In this document: one piece after another, positions 1 through 13,000 of the stretch
How the letters are laid out: every line of letters begins with the position of its first letter
How positions within the stretch are numbered: position 1 is the stretch's first letter
Source of the DNA: Tetraselmis striata
Taxonomy: Eukaryota > Chlorophyta > Chlorodendrophyceae > Chlorodendrales > Chlorodendraceae
NCBI GenBank assembly: GCA_006384855.1
Contig: VCJN01000322.1
Span: 145,796 to 209,795, forward strand
Length of the DNA: 64,000 nt
Reading direction: 5' to 3'
Translations under genes and position numbers: made by a program
The notes under the pieces: generated by a model
Told to the model about the DNA's origin: nothing
Database searches by the model: none
Seen by the model: the letters and a program-made list of their open reading frames with translations, nothing else

Positions 1-254
1 AGGGGGAGGGGGGGTCAGCACCTGGCCCGGCATCTCTCCTAAGCGCGGAAGAGGACATGCATGCTAAAGGGTCGCTCCATTCAGACCAGAGAAGTCCACA
101 TAGAGCCTCGGGGCACCATCAGCTCTTCTTATGACGAGAGGTCTGGTAAGTGATCCAAGCTCATATCGTCTAGAACCGACAAATCCAGCTTCGGGAACAA
201 AGCCCAGTTGATGGTACAACTCAGTGCGCTCAGTGGGGGAGGCCGCCCGCGCAC

Positions 255-1820
255 CTCGAGCGCGTCCTTGAGGTGCTTGTCAAAGTCCTTCTTCAGCGTG
301 GGGATCATCTGACGCCAGGAGACCGCCGCCTGGGACAGGTCGCCGGCAGAGGCGTCGCCCTCCTTGTGCGGCGCGTCGTACGGCCAGGCCGCGGAGGCGA
401 GCTGGCCGGGGCCCTCCACCTGCGCCTCGCGCACCTCCAGCAGGCAGCCCTCCAGCGGCGCGCTCAGCACGGTGCCGACGGCGGAGAAGGTCTCCGCCAC
501 GAGCTCCTTGGCGCGCGTCATGAAGGGCGCCTCAAACAACAGCTCCCTGGGGGCGCGCAGGGAGGGGTTGAGGGGGCTGCCTCCGGGACATCGCTGGCTC
601 ACTCGCAGCAGGCAGTGGTTCGGGGGCCCGGCGCTCCACCGCTCCTACTGGGCAAGGCTTTGGCGGGAACCAGCTCCCACACAGCTCGATATAGCCTTGA
701 TTCACCCCTATCCCGACGCAGAGGAATATCGCTGCGTGCCAGGAATCATTAGCTTCCAATGGCGGCTTGACTTTGGCTATTTAAAGTCCGAAAAGCGAGT
801 TTCATGCCAGCCCATCCACTCGCCAGCGGGGCGCCTTTCCAGGCACCGCGAGCCTCCGGTGCGTAGTCCTCCCAAAACACACCAGCCATGCCGTATTCAC
901 AGAGCGCAATCGGCCGTCCGCCCGCACGCCATGGGGGGGGGGGGGGGGGGGGGGGCTCGCCAGAGGTCCAGCTGCCGGCCCAGCACCCAGTCGCACACGC
1001 CCTGCCAGTTGAACTCCCGCCCGCCGTCCGCGCCCTGCAACGCCGCCGATCCGCCCAGCGGGGCCGCCGGCGCTGCTGCCGCCGCCGCGCTGCGGCGCCC
1101 GCCGGTCGCGGCAGCCGCGCCCCCGGGCCGGGCCATCAAGCGGTCTGCGCTCGCGTTGCTCCACGCCTTCATCGCGCCGCGCACCTGGACCTCCACAGCG
1201 CTCAGCTCCGCCGGGGTCTGGCACTCGCGCAGCAGCGCCAGGCTGCCCTCCTACAGGCGCGCGCCCAGCCGCCAGCACGCGCGGTCAGCACCCTGGAGAA
1301 GCCACCAGTGCACCGCCCCAGCAGGCATGGCCGGTGCCCAACCTTGAAGGTGCCCGCCACCGCCTCCAGCCACTTGCTCGCCGCGCCCTCCACCTCCTGC
1401 GGCGGCATCGCCACCAGCTGCGCGCGGATGCCAGCCAGGGTGGCCACCCATGCTGCAGACTCGGCGCTGGGGGAGCCGTCCGAGGTGCCCTGGGACACGG
1501 GGACACGGGAGGCGCAGGCCGGCTCAGCCGCGCACACCTCACCGCTCATCTGACCGCCCTGACTGCCCCGCGCCCCTTGACGCTTGCACAGAGGGAGGGG
1601 GAGAGCGCTCCTGCATGAGTGTGCCTGTGAGGCGCCGGCACGCGTCCAGCTGTATATCCAACCTGCTGGCGCTGGGCCGGTCCTCCGGAGGGGCTGTGGT
1701 TGGGGGACAGCCCCCCCCCCCCCCCCCGCCCCCCCCCCCATCACCAGTGCGCAGCCACCACCAGTTCATTTTCATGCCCGGCTTCGAGGCGGAGCAGATG
1801 CAGATGCGGCGCTTCAGTTG

Positions 1821-1851
<31 letters not shown>

Positions 1852-3332
1852 CCCCCAGGCGGCATCTGTCCGAGCAGGTCAGGTGGCCGCCGAGGCACTT
1901 GCCTCAAAGATGAGCTCCGACGCCGCGAGCTCGTCCTCGTCCGCCACGGTCGCCTCCAGCATGGGCGGCGTCCCCTCGTACGCCGACCGCAGGAACAGCT
2001 CGCCAATGTGGCAGACGCTCAGCTGCGCCGGGCCCCGGGCTCAGGAGCTCAGCAGGCGGAGCGATCCATAATCGACAATGATATTATATTGCCGTACTCA
2101 ATCGCATCATTATCACTTTTCCAATGGAATACTACAGGTGCCGACAAACCTTTAAGAGCCCTTAATTATACGCCTGAAATTGGGCTTTCATGCAATCAAT
2201 AAGAACATTCGCCGTACGTTCGACTGCATTTGACCTCTGATAGGTAGGGCGGGGTCTTTTCGCAGTGTTTTATTGCTGCGTCGGGGCCCTTAGACGGATC
2301 AAGGCGATAAACCTCCAGAGAGTACCAAGAACTCCTGGGGGGGGGGGGGGGGGGCACCTGCAGCGCGCCCGCCACCTCAGCCAGGGTCGCCGCAACGCGC
2401 TCCGGGGCGCCGTCACGGCCCGCCTCCGCGCCGGCGGCGCCCAGGTGGCTCGCCACCCAGGCGCGCCGGCGCTCCAGGAAGAAGGCCAGCGCCGCGGCCG
2501 AGTCTGAGCCCTGGAGGGAGGCCGCGGCCGCGATCGCCACCGCCGCCTCGTGCGCGCTCAGCGCCGCCTCGCTGCTCAGGCGGTGCGTCACGCGCGTCAC
2601 GATCTGAGACCTGCGAGAGGCGGAGGTAGGCCGTGCACCCGCCGCCATTTCAGTCAGTCTAACAGTCAGTCTGGCAGTGGTCCTGCCATTCCAGCGCCGG
2701 CATTATCCCTCTCATTTCAGGTGTGGGTGTCAGACAGGCGACGGCACGCGGACAGGTCGCTCCCAGGGGGCCCGCAGCGTCCTGCCGGGGGGCGCTTGCC
2801 TGAACTTCTCCACGGTGGGCCACTGGTGGCGCAGCAGTGGGAAGCGGCGCATGAGGCCGCTCTTGACGTAGCTCCCGGACGGGCTGGTCAGCAGCTTGTG
2901 CACCTCCAGAGCGCGCAGGTAGCGCCACGCCGCCTGTGGATCCACGGCAAGACAGGGCCGTGAGAGGGGGGGGGTGTCAGTGTCAGGGTGAGGCGCGAGG
3001 GGGTAGGGAAATGGGGGAGAGGAGGTGGTGGGGAAGGGGGGGGGGGGCTGGAGCGGCGTCCTCACCTCCAGGTACTCCAGCGTGTCGAGACAGCCCCAGA
3101 TCTCCTCTGGCGAGTCCACCAGGTACTTCATCCTGCCACCAATGGCTGTGGCAGAGGGAAGATAGGGGATGGGGGGTTCAGACAGGAGAGGCACCCCCTC
3201 TGCTCGGGGGAGGCGCGGCATAGGGGTGGGGCACACCATGCAGCTCCTTGCGGTTGCCACTGTGCTCGGGCTCGATGTCGGCATTGTCGGTGTGGGTGGC
3301 GCAGCGCGAGAGCTTGGCAAAGGATCCCTGCA

Positions 3333-3366
<34 letters not shown>

Positions 3367-4123
3367 AACGGGCGGTCAGACTGGCAGCAGCGAACTCGGG
3401 CTCTGGGGCTGACTGGCCTCTGCCTGTGATCAAGAGGGGGAAGGGGGGGAGCACGAACCTGCATCTGCCCGATGTTCCGCACGACGGTGTTACATGCGTC
3501 CGCCATCTGCATGATCGTGTCCGCGCTCGCGATGAGGTCCCTGCGCGGCGGAGGGCGGAGGGCGCACCCCTACTTAGCAGCCCCCACCGCCGCTCTGACG
3601 CCCCTTCCATCCCAGCTCCCAAATCCCCACCTCCCCCCCTTCCTCCTCGCCAAGCTACCTGTAGGAGTCGCCAACCAGCTGGCGCAGCGCCACCTTCTTC
3701 CCCTCGATGTCCCGCCTGGTGTTGCTCTCCACCTGCCGCGTCACCTGTGTCAGAGCTGCCGCCACGCAGGGACCACCGCCAAGCACACCAATACAGCTAG
3801 GTGCTTGGACGTGTGCCTATCCCTGGAGAGAAGGGGCCGCTGGTCCGGGGCGGAAGGGGGGGACCCGCTTCCTGCCGACGGTTGACCCCGCCCGACATTC
3901 CCCCCCCTCCTCCTCCCCCCCCCTCTCCCCCCCTTGGGCACCGCACCACCACCGCTTAGCAGCAACCAGGGCAGAGGCGGGTCCGCACCGTGCGGATCTC
4001 CGCGACGCTGCGCGTCTCGAAGAGGCTCTCCGCGGCGCGCTGCACATCGCGCCCAACGCTGGCGGTGAGCGCCGCCTCGGCCGGCCGGCCAACCGGCTGC
4101 ACGGACGGCGTCCGGATCACCAT
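255..4123 (-). CDS. COG1: COG1, conserved oligomeric Golgi complex subunit 1 (3' end beyond the window)
   Basis: This is a subunit of the COG tethering complex, which works in retrograde transport within the Golgi. Eleven exons join in frame (590 residues so far): 4123-3989, 3744-3659, 3540-3459, 3327-3237, 3145-3066, 2933-2800, 2610-2358, 2022-1903, 1549-1343, 1250-961, 546-255. The N-terminus carries the family signature: SVAEIR, then QLVGDSYRDLI, SADTIMQMADAC and NIGQMQ. LVDSPEEIWGCLDTLEYLEA follows, and later the block GRQLDLWELLFEAPF spans the 961/546 junction. The start at 4123 is the first ATG before this block. Introns after 2800, 1903 and 961 begin with GC instead of GT. The acceptor of the 1549 exon is ambiguous; position 1487 would also keep the frame. 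The last intron seen begins at 254, so the C-terminal part lies left of the window. The identification is firm; exact edges are inferred. Confidence 0.92.
2138..2287 (+). repeat. MITE-like intronic repeat, copy a
   Basis: This is a diverged copy of the 150-170 bp family in intron 7 of COG1, antisense to the gene. It keeps the attgggctt block, an aacattcg block, tttgacctctg and the closing tcgg end. Confidence 0.6.
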
Positions 4124-6446
4124 ATTATCGCGCTGTGGGTCGCCCGGATCTGCGCGGCGTCGCTCCCGGCGTCGAGGCGGTCAAGGCGGATGACCGCCGC
4201 TGCTGGCTTGGCCGCGGTGGCGAGGGGAAGCGGAGGATGTTGCCCGGCAATGCGTTCCCAGGCAGGTGTGCTGGCTGGTCCGTCAGTGGAGGGCACACGC
4301 CAGCGGGGTTATCGGGCGAGCCCGTGGGCGGACTCGTCGGCGGGTAGGTCAAGCCTGCTGATGATGGCGCGGTCCACCGCGTCAGCACAGACTCTGAGCA
4401 CCACCCGGATACAGGGTACCCTAGTCGTTGTGGAATAACCCTGATTTATACCCTAGTTTTTCACCCAATGCGGTCCACCATCGGTCGCGAGTACAGGGTT
4501 GTGATGCTGCGACTTAGAGCAAGAGGTCAAGTGCTGGGGCGGCTTCGGCCGATAGCCCGGGGCGAACTTTATATTTTACTCTTGGGGAAAGCCCATGTTG
4601 CCTGTCGCGGAGTGAAACCTTTCGGGACGGCGGATGGTGTGCGATATAATCAGGAGTGCGATGTATCCGATGTAAAGACTATACAGGTGCAACAAAAAAG
4701 AAAAAACGTGAGGGAGGGCCCGCGCGCCGATGCCGTAACTAGAATAAATCCCCTTTCCCAGTCAAATCCAGGCAGGGCAGCATGAAGGGAGGGTGGGACC
4801 CCGCCGCAGATAGTAAAGGCAGTAAATTCTCGGGTCTTCACGCAACCTGATTACCGCCTGACGACTACCAGTCACTTTGGATTACAGATGCTAATGGATT
4901 CCCCCTTAGTCCGGAACTCCGGAAGTGACGACCGACCCAAAATTACAAGATTTACAGCGGTGAGAACTCCACCGGCCCACCGTGGACACTTTACCGAATT
5001 GTGATGCTCGATTGTCTCAGATTCACTCGCTGATCCTACTGCACGCAGGGCACTGTTCCCTACTCCTGCTGCTTTGCTCACCCCTAACTCTGCTGCTACG
5101 AGTGCGTGTACAGGGTACTGGTACTGGTACTGGTACAGCCACATGGCGCGCGTGGCTGCTGCCCCAAACATTCGGATTCACAAAGGTTGCGAGTACGGCA
5201 AAAGAACGGTTGGGCCAGAATGATATGTTTGTCCCAATAAAGAGAATTGCCTTCAAAAGCTGCGAGCGTGTGTTTCCCTATAAACACACTACTTGGATTA
5301 TATATCCCATTGTCACCCTGTAACATGTAGTTGCCTTCATGCGTCTGCATATATATGGTTTCACGGTGGGGGTTGCAAAGAAGAACCAAAAATGTCGCTA
5401 CCGCGCTCTTTGCACATCCTCATTGGTAAGCTACACACCCGTAGTGAGCTACACACCAAGTGTGATGATACTGCCAGGACATTGCCTAAATGCCATATTG
5501 CAAAAAATGGCAGATTCTAGAAAACGCCCCTGCATGTTCAACTACACTGTCCCTGCAGACAGCCAACCTACAATCATACCATGTAGCCAAGATCTAGGAT
5601 GTAATGCTGGCTGCATGTGTGCAACTGCATCCATTCCGGCACATATCGAGCCAATGCCCACACTCCGATTACGAGTATATTGATTGACCTGATACCCGAC
5701 ACATGACACATCACAAACTCTATACGTTACTGGTTACATGACTCCGAAAAAGCATTATCTCCTTACACTCGCGAAATATGTTCATACGAAAATTACGATA
5801 TCCAAATGCGGACGACCTTCGTACGAACGTAACCAGTAGCGTCGACGGTGATGTTTTGTTTTTTGTTATCTTAATCAAATGACAATCTTACCCGATCAAT
5901 CTTACCCGCTTTGCACAACCTGCTGCGACAAGACGCACTCAAGTCTGCAAATGTGCCGCCAGACGCGCTCGCACCTACTGACGGGTAGGATTACTATGCA
6001 GTCCCCCAGCATGGGCAACGTCCGGGACAGCAGCGCCCCCTTCCCTCCTGGGCAGCCCGCTGGATGGATGCCCATGCACCCTGTCACTGCAGCATCACTT
6101 TGCTTGCCAGGTGCAAAGTAACAAGCAGGCTGACAAAAGCCGCAGAGACAAGTGCACGCGGCCCCGCCCTTTCCAGCTTGGCCAGCAGTGCGGCATATAT
6201 ATTATTACTTGGGGCAATCCTGGCCTATCCTTACTGTAGGATTGCGGTGCCCGGCCGCCGCATGCCACCCCGGCACTCTTATTCGCCACCTTGTGAAGAA
6301 GGCGCCTCAATCCCTCCTCTGATCTGTGTGCCCCCCGCCCCGCTGTGGGTGGGGCTAGGCGCCAGCTGCAGCCTCACTGCGACGCGTCCCCCCGGACAGG
6401 GCAGGGCAGATGGCAGCGGAGCGTGACACACCCAGAGCTCCCCCTG
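4124..6446. other. Intergenic, no gene recognised
   Basis: This stretch lies between the COG1 start and the 3' end of the next minus-strand gene. Its right part is less GC-rich than the coding regions. A short tandem of tactgg sits near 5115-5135, the same unit as in the TIR elements. Only short open frames without recognisable motifs occur. The COG1 promoter should lie just right of 4124, but no clear core element was seen. Confidence 0.5.
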
Positions 6447-8478
6447 TCACTCAGAAGGGCGCCTGTTCGCACGGGACAGCAGATCCGCCAGCTGCTGCTT
6501 CAGCAGCCGGTTCTCAAGCTGCAGGGCAATCAGCTGCTGCTCCACACCTGGCCAGAGCAAAGCAGCGGGAGCTCAGCCGAGCACAGCTTGGCGTCCACCA
6601 GCGGTGTCCCCCATTGTCTGCGGTGATGCGGAGGCGGAACGGAGGCAGCACGAAGGACACACCTGGCTGGGTGCACTTGACCATCCGCAGCCGCTGCTCA
6701 ATGCCGCTGACGCGAGGTGCTGCCTCCTGCCACAGGGGCGCCACCTGCAGGGCGGAGAGCCGAGTCGGAATGGGCAGTGGAAGGCCCTCATGCCTGGGCG
6801 GGTTCCCCGTTGGCGCGCGATGAAGCGCCGCCGTTCCCTCTCGCAGGCATGCGGCATCAGTAGCAGGGGCGGGCCGCACCTGGGCCAGCGGCGGCTCCCT
6901 CGCCAACGGGGATGCTGCGGGGTCAAACGAGATCGGGGTGTCGACCACCACATCGTATGACAGCGTGGGCGTGTCGCGCCGCGAGATGGCGTCCAGGTCA
7001 AAGCCCGAGAAACTGCCATCCAGTATCATTGTCGAGTTCTGCGCGGGCAGTGCGAGCCACGGCTGCCGGTGAGTATACCAGCACGCCATTGGTTGTCATC
7101 CGCTGCGTGTCTGCTATCATTGAACGAGAGAATAGAGACATAGCGATGGGTAGGTATGCGCCCTCAGGCGGGCGGCTTTTCCACATGTTGTAGGAAGTCT
7201 ACAGGTGCTGACACACCTGTAAGTATGCATCATATAGGCCTCAAATTGGGGGCACATGCTACCCATAGGAACATTCGTTTTAGTCGCGCTATTGATTCCT
7301 CTATATATCTGAAATCTAAGAGGCAGCGCAGGTTCTTACTCGCAGTGCTGCCATTATAAACACGCCAGAATCTGTAGCGCTCGTTGGGTGTGCAGGAGAG
7401 GAGAGGGTGGGAGAGATGGTGGTGGCGGCCTCTGCTGTAGGAGCCGGGAACGTGTACATGCATGCCTGTCTACCGGCCTAGCCTGACTCCCGGGGAAGCG
7501 GCCCCCCAGGGCAGCGCCGCCATGCGTTGCGCTCTCAAACAGTGCCCACAGGAGCTGCCTCGTAGCCGCCCAACATGTCGCATGCGACCAGGTGATCCCC
7601 ACAGACGAGACGCGTGGTGAGGAGGTCGGACTTGAGGATGAGGTGGTCAGGGCCCCGCACCAAAGAGATGTCGAACGGCATGTCCACGGACGACTGATCT
7701 GAAAATTCAAGCTCCTCCGCACCACCTGCGACCTCCGCCGAGGCCAGCCCCTCGCCGCCGCCCAGCGAAACCTGCACCGCGCGTGAAGACGCCGGGCCCG
7801 GCTCCCCTGGCACGATGATGGGCGCAGGCTCCATGCTTCCCTCCGGGCTATGCTGCGGCAGCATCGGAAAGTCGATTGCCTCTGGCGCAGGCATCAAGCT
7901 GCTCTTCCGCGCAGGCTGTGGCGGTTGGCATCGGCTGTCAGCTATCCCAGGCTGCTCAGGAATGACTTCCACTCAGTGGAAGGATGGAGCAGGAGAGGAT
8001 GGGGGGTAAGAGGGAGGGGGGGGGGGGGGGTCACCTGCCGCTGCTTTGTGGGCGACTGCACCAGGGTGCTGTCCGCCTGGAGCCAGTCCATGGTGAGCGA
8101 GTCCTGCCGCCCCAGACCGGCTTCGCCGATGCTGAAGGTGCGCGAGGGACGCAGCACACGGGGCGAGCCCAAACACGGCGCCTCCATAGGTGCCTCCGCC
8201 TGCCTGGCCTGCCGCCCCCAGCTGATGGACGGCGAGGGCGGCAGCTCGTCCAGGGACGCCGCTGCATCCGGGGCCCCGCTGGTGTTGCCGGTTCTGATGC
8301 TGCTGCCCCACAGGGGTGGCGGTGCCGAGTCGCTCACGGTGTGCCTGCGCTGCGTTGCCGGTTGCAGCGTTGGGCTGGAAGGAGCTGCGCTGGGCGTCGG
8401 GGAAGGCTGACTATAAATAGATGAGTTCTGAGACCAGCGGAGCTGCGCGCCCTGCAATGGTTGGAAGGGGGCGGGGGG

Positions 8479-8509
<31 letters not shown>

Positions 8510-9056
8510 TCATGCCGCGGTGTCCGTGTTGTGCTGTAATTTGCAGCCATGCAAGACGATGCTGTGCACTTGTACCTGTATTGCTACAGCTTATCACAAA
8601 GTAGCCAGGTATCTATCACCTGAGGATATCGCCTGTATAGCATTACACACTCACACATGCAACCGTGTGATTGCGTGGTTGGTCCCTTAACCACTATGCA
8701 CAGGACAATGGTTTCAAGTATATAATGTCACACACATGCTACAACTCAACGTCTGCTTAACTCAGCAAACGTACTGGGAAACTAGTGGGGCCCTATATGC
8801 ACCACTTATAGCATGCGGAAAGCCCATCAGCATTGGGCCAGCCATGGTATACTGAGGAAGGGGGCGCCAGTACGGCGATAGGGGCGGGGGGGGGGGGGGG
8901 GGGGGGGGGGGCCTCGCCTGCGCAGTGGAGCGGTCGGGAGGGAGGTGCATCGGGCGGAACACCCGGTGGATTGCCTCCGGGGCGCGGTCCGGCAGGCCGT
9001 CGTGCCACATCGCCGACATCGCAAAGCAACGCACCTTGGGGACGGCGGTGCGACCC
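6447..9056 (-). CDS. Unrecognised Ser/Pro-rich protein with a C-terminal coiled coil (5' end uncertain)
   Basis: Six exons join with consistent phase: 9056-8918, 8451-8035, 7951-7550, 7038-6880, 6744-6663, 6547-6447. The middle is low-complexity and rich in Ser, Pro and SP/TP pairs (SPSISW, SPRVLRPSRT, SPTKQRQ), which suggests a phosphorylated, disordered region. The last exon encodes a leucine-zipper-like helix (EQQLIALQLENRLLKQQL) and ends at TGA 6449-6447. The first exon listed ends in a GC donor followed by a 26-base C tract, the same arrangement as at other introns here. Upstream exons were not resolved, so the N-terminus is missing from this model. A transcription-factor-like or scaffold role is possible from the coiled coil, but no family was recognised. 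Exons near 7550 and 9056 are the least certain. Confidence 0.55.
7203..7365 (+). repeat. MITE-like intronic repeat, copy b
   Basis: This copy lies in the intron 7549-7039 of the unrecognised minus-strand gene, antisense to it. It opens with ggtgctgacacacctgtaag and keeps the aacattcg and gttcttactcgcagtg blocks. Confidence 0.6.
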
Positions 9057-10024
9057 CTGTAAGCTGGCTCGGGGGCAGCGGGGGCGTGAACTTGTACGAG
9101 TTCTCCTCGCGCCCCGGTTTCCAACGGTGAGTGGGGCTTCGCTGGCGCGGCAAGAACGGACGCACTGGTCCGCGCTCCGTGCCGCTAGCTAGCGGCAGAG
9201 CGCGCTGGCGAAAAGCGACACGTCTCCGCGGCGCTGGCGCCGTGGCCTGAGTAAGTATGCGGGCGTAGTGGCAGGACCGAAGGCGCTCCCCCTGCAAGCA
9301 GAGGCAGTGCAAGTCTGCGGCAGCGCGGTCGGTACGGGTAGTATGCCGTTGCGCGATCGGCAGGGCGCAACGACGTGCGCACTATTGCTGCTCTCAGCGC
9401 GCGCGTGACGGTCATTGGGCGGTTGGAACCGGTCACCGGTGGTACCCATAAGGTAGTCGCTATTGAAATATGCTGTTAAATAAGCACGGAGGATAGTTTG
9501 TAGCACGACACCGGTAGTCTAATTTTAAAATGCTCATTGACGTACAGTTTCTACATCAGTGGTGGCTGGTTTCAAATATGCGATATTATATCCGGCGCTG
9601 AACTCGCCAACGGTCAGAATCTTCGAACTACTACGACGATTAGTCGGTAATATAATTGTTTGCATTTAGCGCATCGTCCGCGGTTTATCGAACAAGAAAT
9701 GACTGAACTCGTTCGGAGATGGCATGCAGTGACGCGCGGCGAAAAGTTGACACCGACGGGTAGTAAGGATTAGCTTAGGTTACCCGGTACCGTACCCCGG
9801 CGGTACCTATACCAGAGCAGTATCGGGCGACGACGATGACAATGATCGACTATGCCATCCCGCGGCGCTATTATCAGCCTCCACATCAACGCCCCTCTTC
9901 GGGCAGGTTCCCTAAGCGACGCAGCTGGGCACAAGCATACCTCCCTCACCTGCTTGATTCCCTCGGCCAGTTTCGATCGGATTGTAGAACCGGGCGACTG
10001 CCGTTGGTGCCCGCATCGCCCGGC
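9057..10024. other. Intergenic between two divergent genes
   Basis: The minus-strand gene and the plus-strand SPX-EXS gene point away from each other here, so the stretch should hold both promoters, unless undetected 5' exons of the minus gene occupy its left part. The section 9450-9770 is visibly more AT-rich than its flanks. GGTACC-type palindromic repeats occur at 9779-9808. No clear core promoter motif was identified. Confidence 0.4.
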
Positions 10025-13000
10025 ATGGCGGAACCCACAATGCAGCAAGTGGCTGACGCGGCCGCTGCCGCCGCCGAAGAGTCGCGTGTCGCCGCGGTGC
10101 ACCTCCAGCGCGCGTTCCGCGAGCGCCAAGCGCGACGCCGCGAGGCCGCCAGGCACTTGCGTCACCTGATATTCGGCCGGGCCTCGCCCACCGACACGAT
10201 CACGTACGTGCTGGAGGAAATGCGGAGCACTGATGACGTCGTGGATGGCCCACGTCATCCGCCTGGCCAGCCCGGCTTCAAGTGGACACCCGACAACGAC
10301 TTCCGCGAGGTGCTGGGCACCAACGTTCTGGAGGGACACGAACAGCTGTATGTCAGGTGAGGCTGGGCGATGAGCCCCTGAGTCCAGGTTGCTGTGGTTG
10401 GCCGCCTTCTTTATTCGTGCCGTATTATGTATAAGAGTAGCGACTAGCAAATATACTATATCTACACCTAATAAACAGCTTGTGTCACCCTCCGTCACCC
10501 CTCATCGCGTTCCATCGGTGCTATGTATACCGCATAAACGCACTCCGCAAGTGCCACACACCGCCAGCAGCTGCTGGACCGGGCACACAGTGCGCCGGCG
10601 CCACCCCTCTCACCCTCCCACAGTGTTATTTCGTGGCACGGGGAACCTCGACGCACCTCTACTTACTCCGTAATCCAGGAGGACAACCAAAACCATAAGC
10701 CATCGCAACCCTATTGGAGCAAGTGTCCGAGGCACCTGGCTGCATGCTGATGAGCTCACACGGCGCGGGGGGCTGCCATTCAAGGGACATCGTCATCATC
10801 ATCATCATCATCATTATCATTATCATTATCATTATCATCATCATTATTGATGATGATGTCATTGCCACCATGTATTGCCATCATCACATTCACCTGGTGG
10901 AATGGTCTGGTAAAGCTAGTGAGGAGCCAGGGAAGGGAAGCAGTATTTTTGAGGTAGTCTGTGGATGTGCTGGTCGTCTCTACCTGTAGCCACCATGGTC
11001 CAGCATTCCTAACCAGTGACTCGCACTCCGCGAAACGACAGACCCATGGCTGTCATGTTGCTCTTATGCCCTTTACGCATGCCATTCTTCTGCGCGTGCG
11101 CTTTCTAAGGATGTGCTGCACAGGTACGCCGTGCTGGAGGAGGCGATTGCTCGGCAGAATGGGGTGGCAGGTGACGAGGAGCGCCCGCCAGCGAGGCAGA
11201 GCCTGCTGAGCTGGATTACTCGCGGCGCGTTGGGTTCCGGGGAGATGGTGTTTGTGCAGTGCATCCACGACATTCGGGAGGAGCTGGAGCGCCTGGATGC
11301 GGAGTTCAAGGTCAGCATCGCCGCGCTGACGTCCACGGTGGACAAGCTGAAGGAGGAGGCGACGCCCAGGCCGGTGCTGGGGCGCGGGGTGTACGAGCGC
11401 GAGACGATGGAGATTCTGCACAAGGGGCGGGTGCGCGGGCTGAAGAACGCGCTGAAGGATGTGTACAAGAAGACATTCATCCTGATCCAGGTGACCCGGA
11501 GGGGCAGCGGCCAATGCGGAGGCCGGCCGGGCCTGCTGCGCTGCGCCAGCCGTGCTAGACGGGTGATGCGGCAGGCGCAGAGCGGGGACAGCGCCAGCCC
11601 GGCCAAGCAGCTGCTGGCGGTGCTTGGCACTGGAGGACTGCTGTACAGCAGTATGCTTAGCAACGACGGAACGCGATGAGGGGAGCCACTGGGAGACGCA
11701 AGCCGTTGCTTAGGGTTGAATCTAATGTATAGAGTTGTAGCTGGGTCCCGGAGGGTGTTGACACGCTGATTCAACGCCCCGCCCTGACTGGGTCCTGTGT
11801 CTCTATGTGTCACTCTTGCAGGCGAGCAGCCTGAACTACGTGGGCCTCCGCAAGCTCCAGATTCGTGCGCAAGAAAAACTTGGCGCGGACTTGGCCGCCA
11901 AGGCAGCGCTGCCCAGCCGGGAGGAGCTGCGCCAGCGGCCATTCTTCCTGCAGAGCTCTGACTCCGCCCCGCCCTCAACCCAGGCCTTCTTTGACGCCAT
12001 ACATGTGAGCGCCCTTCGATGCATTGCCAAGCGACTAACACACGTGGACATGGGTGCTCACCTGCGTCCGACATTTTCTGTATACACACTCTTGAGCCGG
12101 GATGCTGCCGGCCGCAAACGGCATGGCGCTTGCAGGAGGTAGAGAAGATCTACGCCAACATGTTTGAGCTGGGCGATATGCAGAGGGCCCGTGGATACCT
12201 GCGCAGCTTCCGCGAGGAAACCGCGGACAAGCCCCAGGTCCGTATCTGTAGAAAAACAATATGCTGGCCTGTCTTTCTTCTCAGGGCATGGATGCCCGCA
12301 AATACATAGGGTCAGCAGCCCCTGCCGCCCTGGAATGCATTTGCATGAGTGATGTCTCTCAGGTAAATCAAAATAATCTACTCCGGAATAAGTTCCACTA
12401 TTAATATGAACTAACTTGACAGTTGAATCAGCGATGCGTCGATTTTTCAGAAAATTTTAAAGGAACGGGTTCTATATCACTGGCCTACAGTTCCATGAAT
12501 TGCATTGCCAGCGCTTTGAAGTACCAGAGTTTTTTTTTCCATTACCAGCAGCGAGTAGCGAGTACCAGTCCCAGCAGCGAGTAGCGAGTACCAGTACCAG
12601 CAGCGAGCGTTTGCATTGCCAGCCCTTTGAAGTACCAGAGTTTTTTTTCCATTAGCAGCAGCGAGAAGCGAGTACCAGTACCAGTACCAGCAGTACCAAC
12701 AGTACCAGCAGCGAGTAGCGAGTACCAGTTCCAGCAGCTAGCGTTCGCATTGCCAGCGCTTTGAAGTACCAGAGTTTTTTTTTCCATTACCAGCAGCGAG
12801 TAGCGAGTACGAGTACTCATAGCCTCCCAACCGTGAGATCGTAATCGGACGGCTGTGTAATTAAGGACCGTGGGCGGGCGGGCGGGTGGGCGGGTGGGTG
12901 GATTATAGTACTTAGTATTACATGCCGGTAGATAAGCGCTTTAGTCATGCACCTGTAGGCCCGATCCGCTGCACTGTACGGGTACCCGTACGGCAATAAA

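Noticed and set aside
9836-10024. Start of the SPX-EXS protein at 9836
   Set aside because: The extra 63 residues have no recognisable feature. The ATG at 10025 is kept as the more conservative start, though 9836 cannot be excluded.
10714-10989. Open frame with a poly-Ile segment resembling a membrane helix
   Set aside because: It is produced by the ATC/ATT microsatellite in intron 1 of the SPX-EXS gene.
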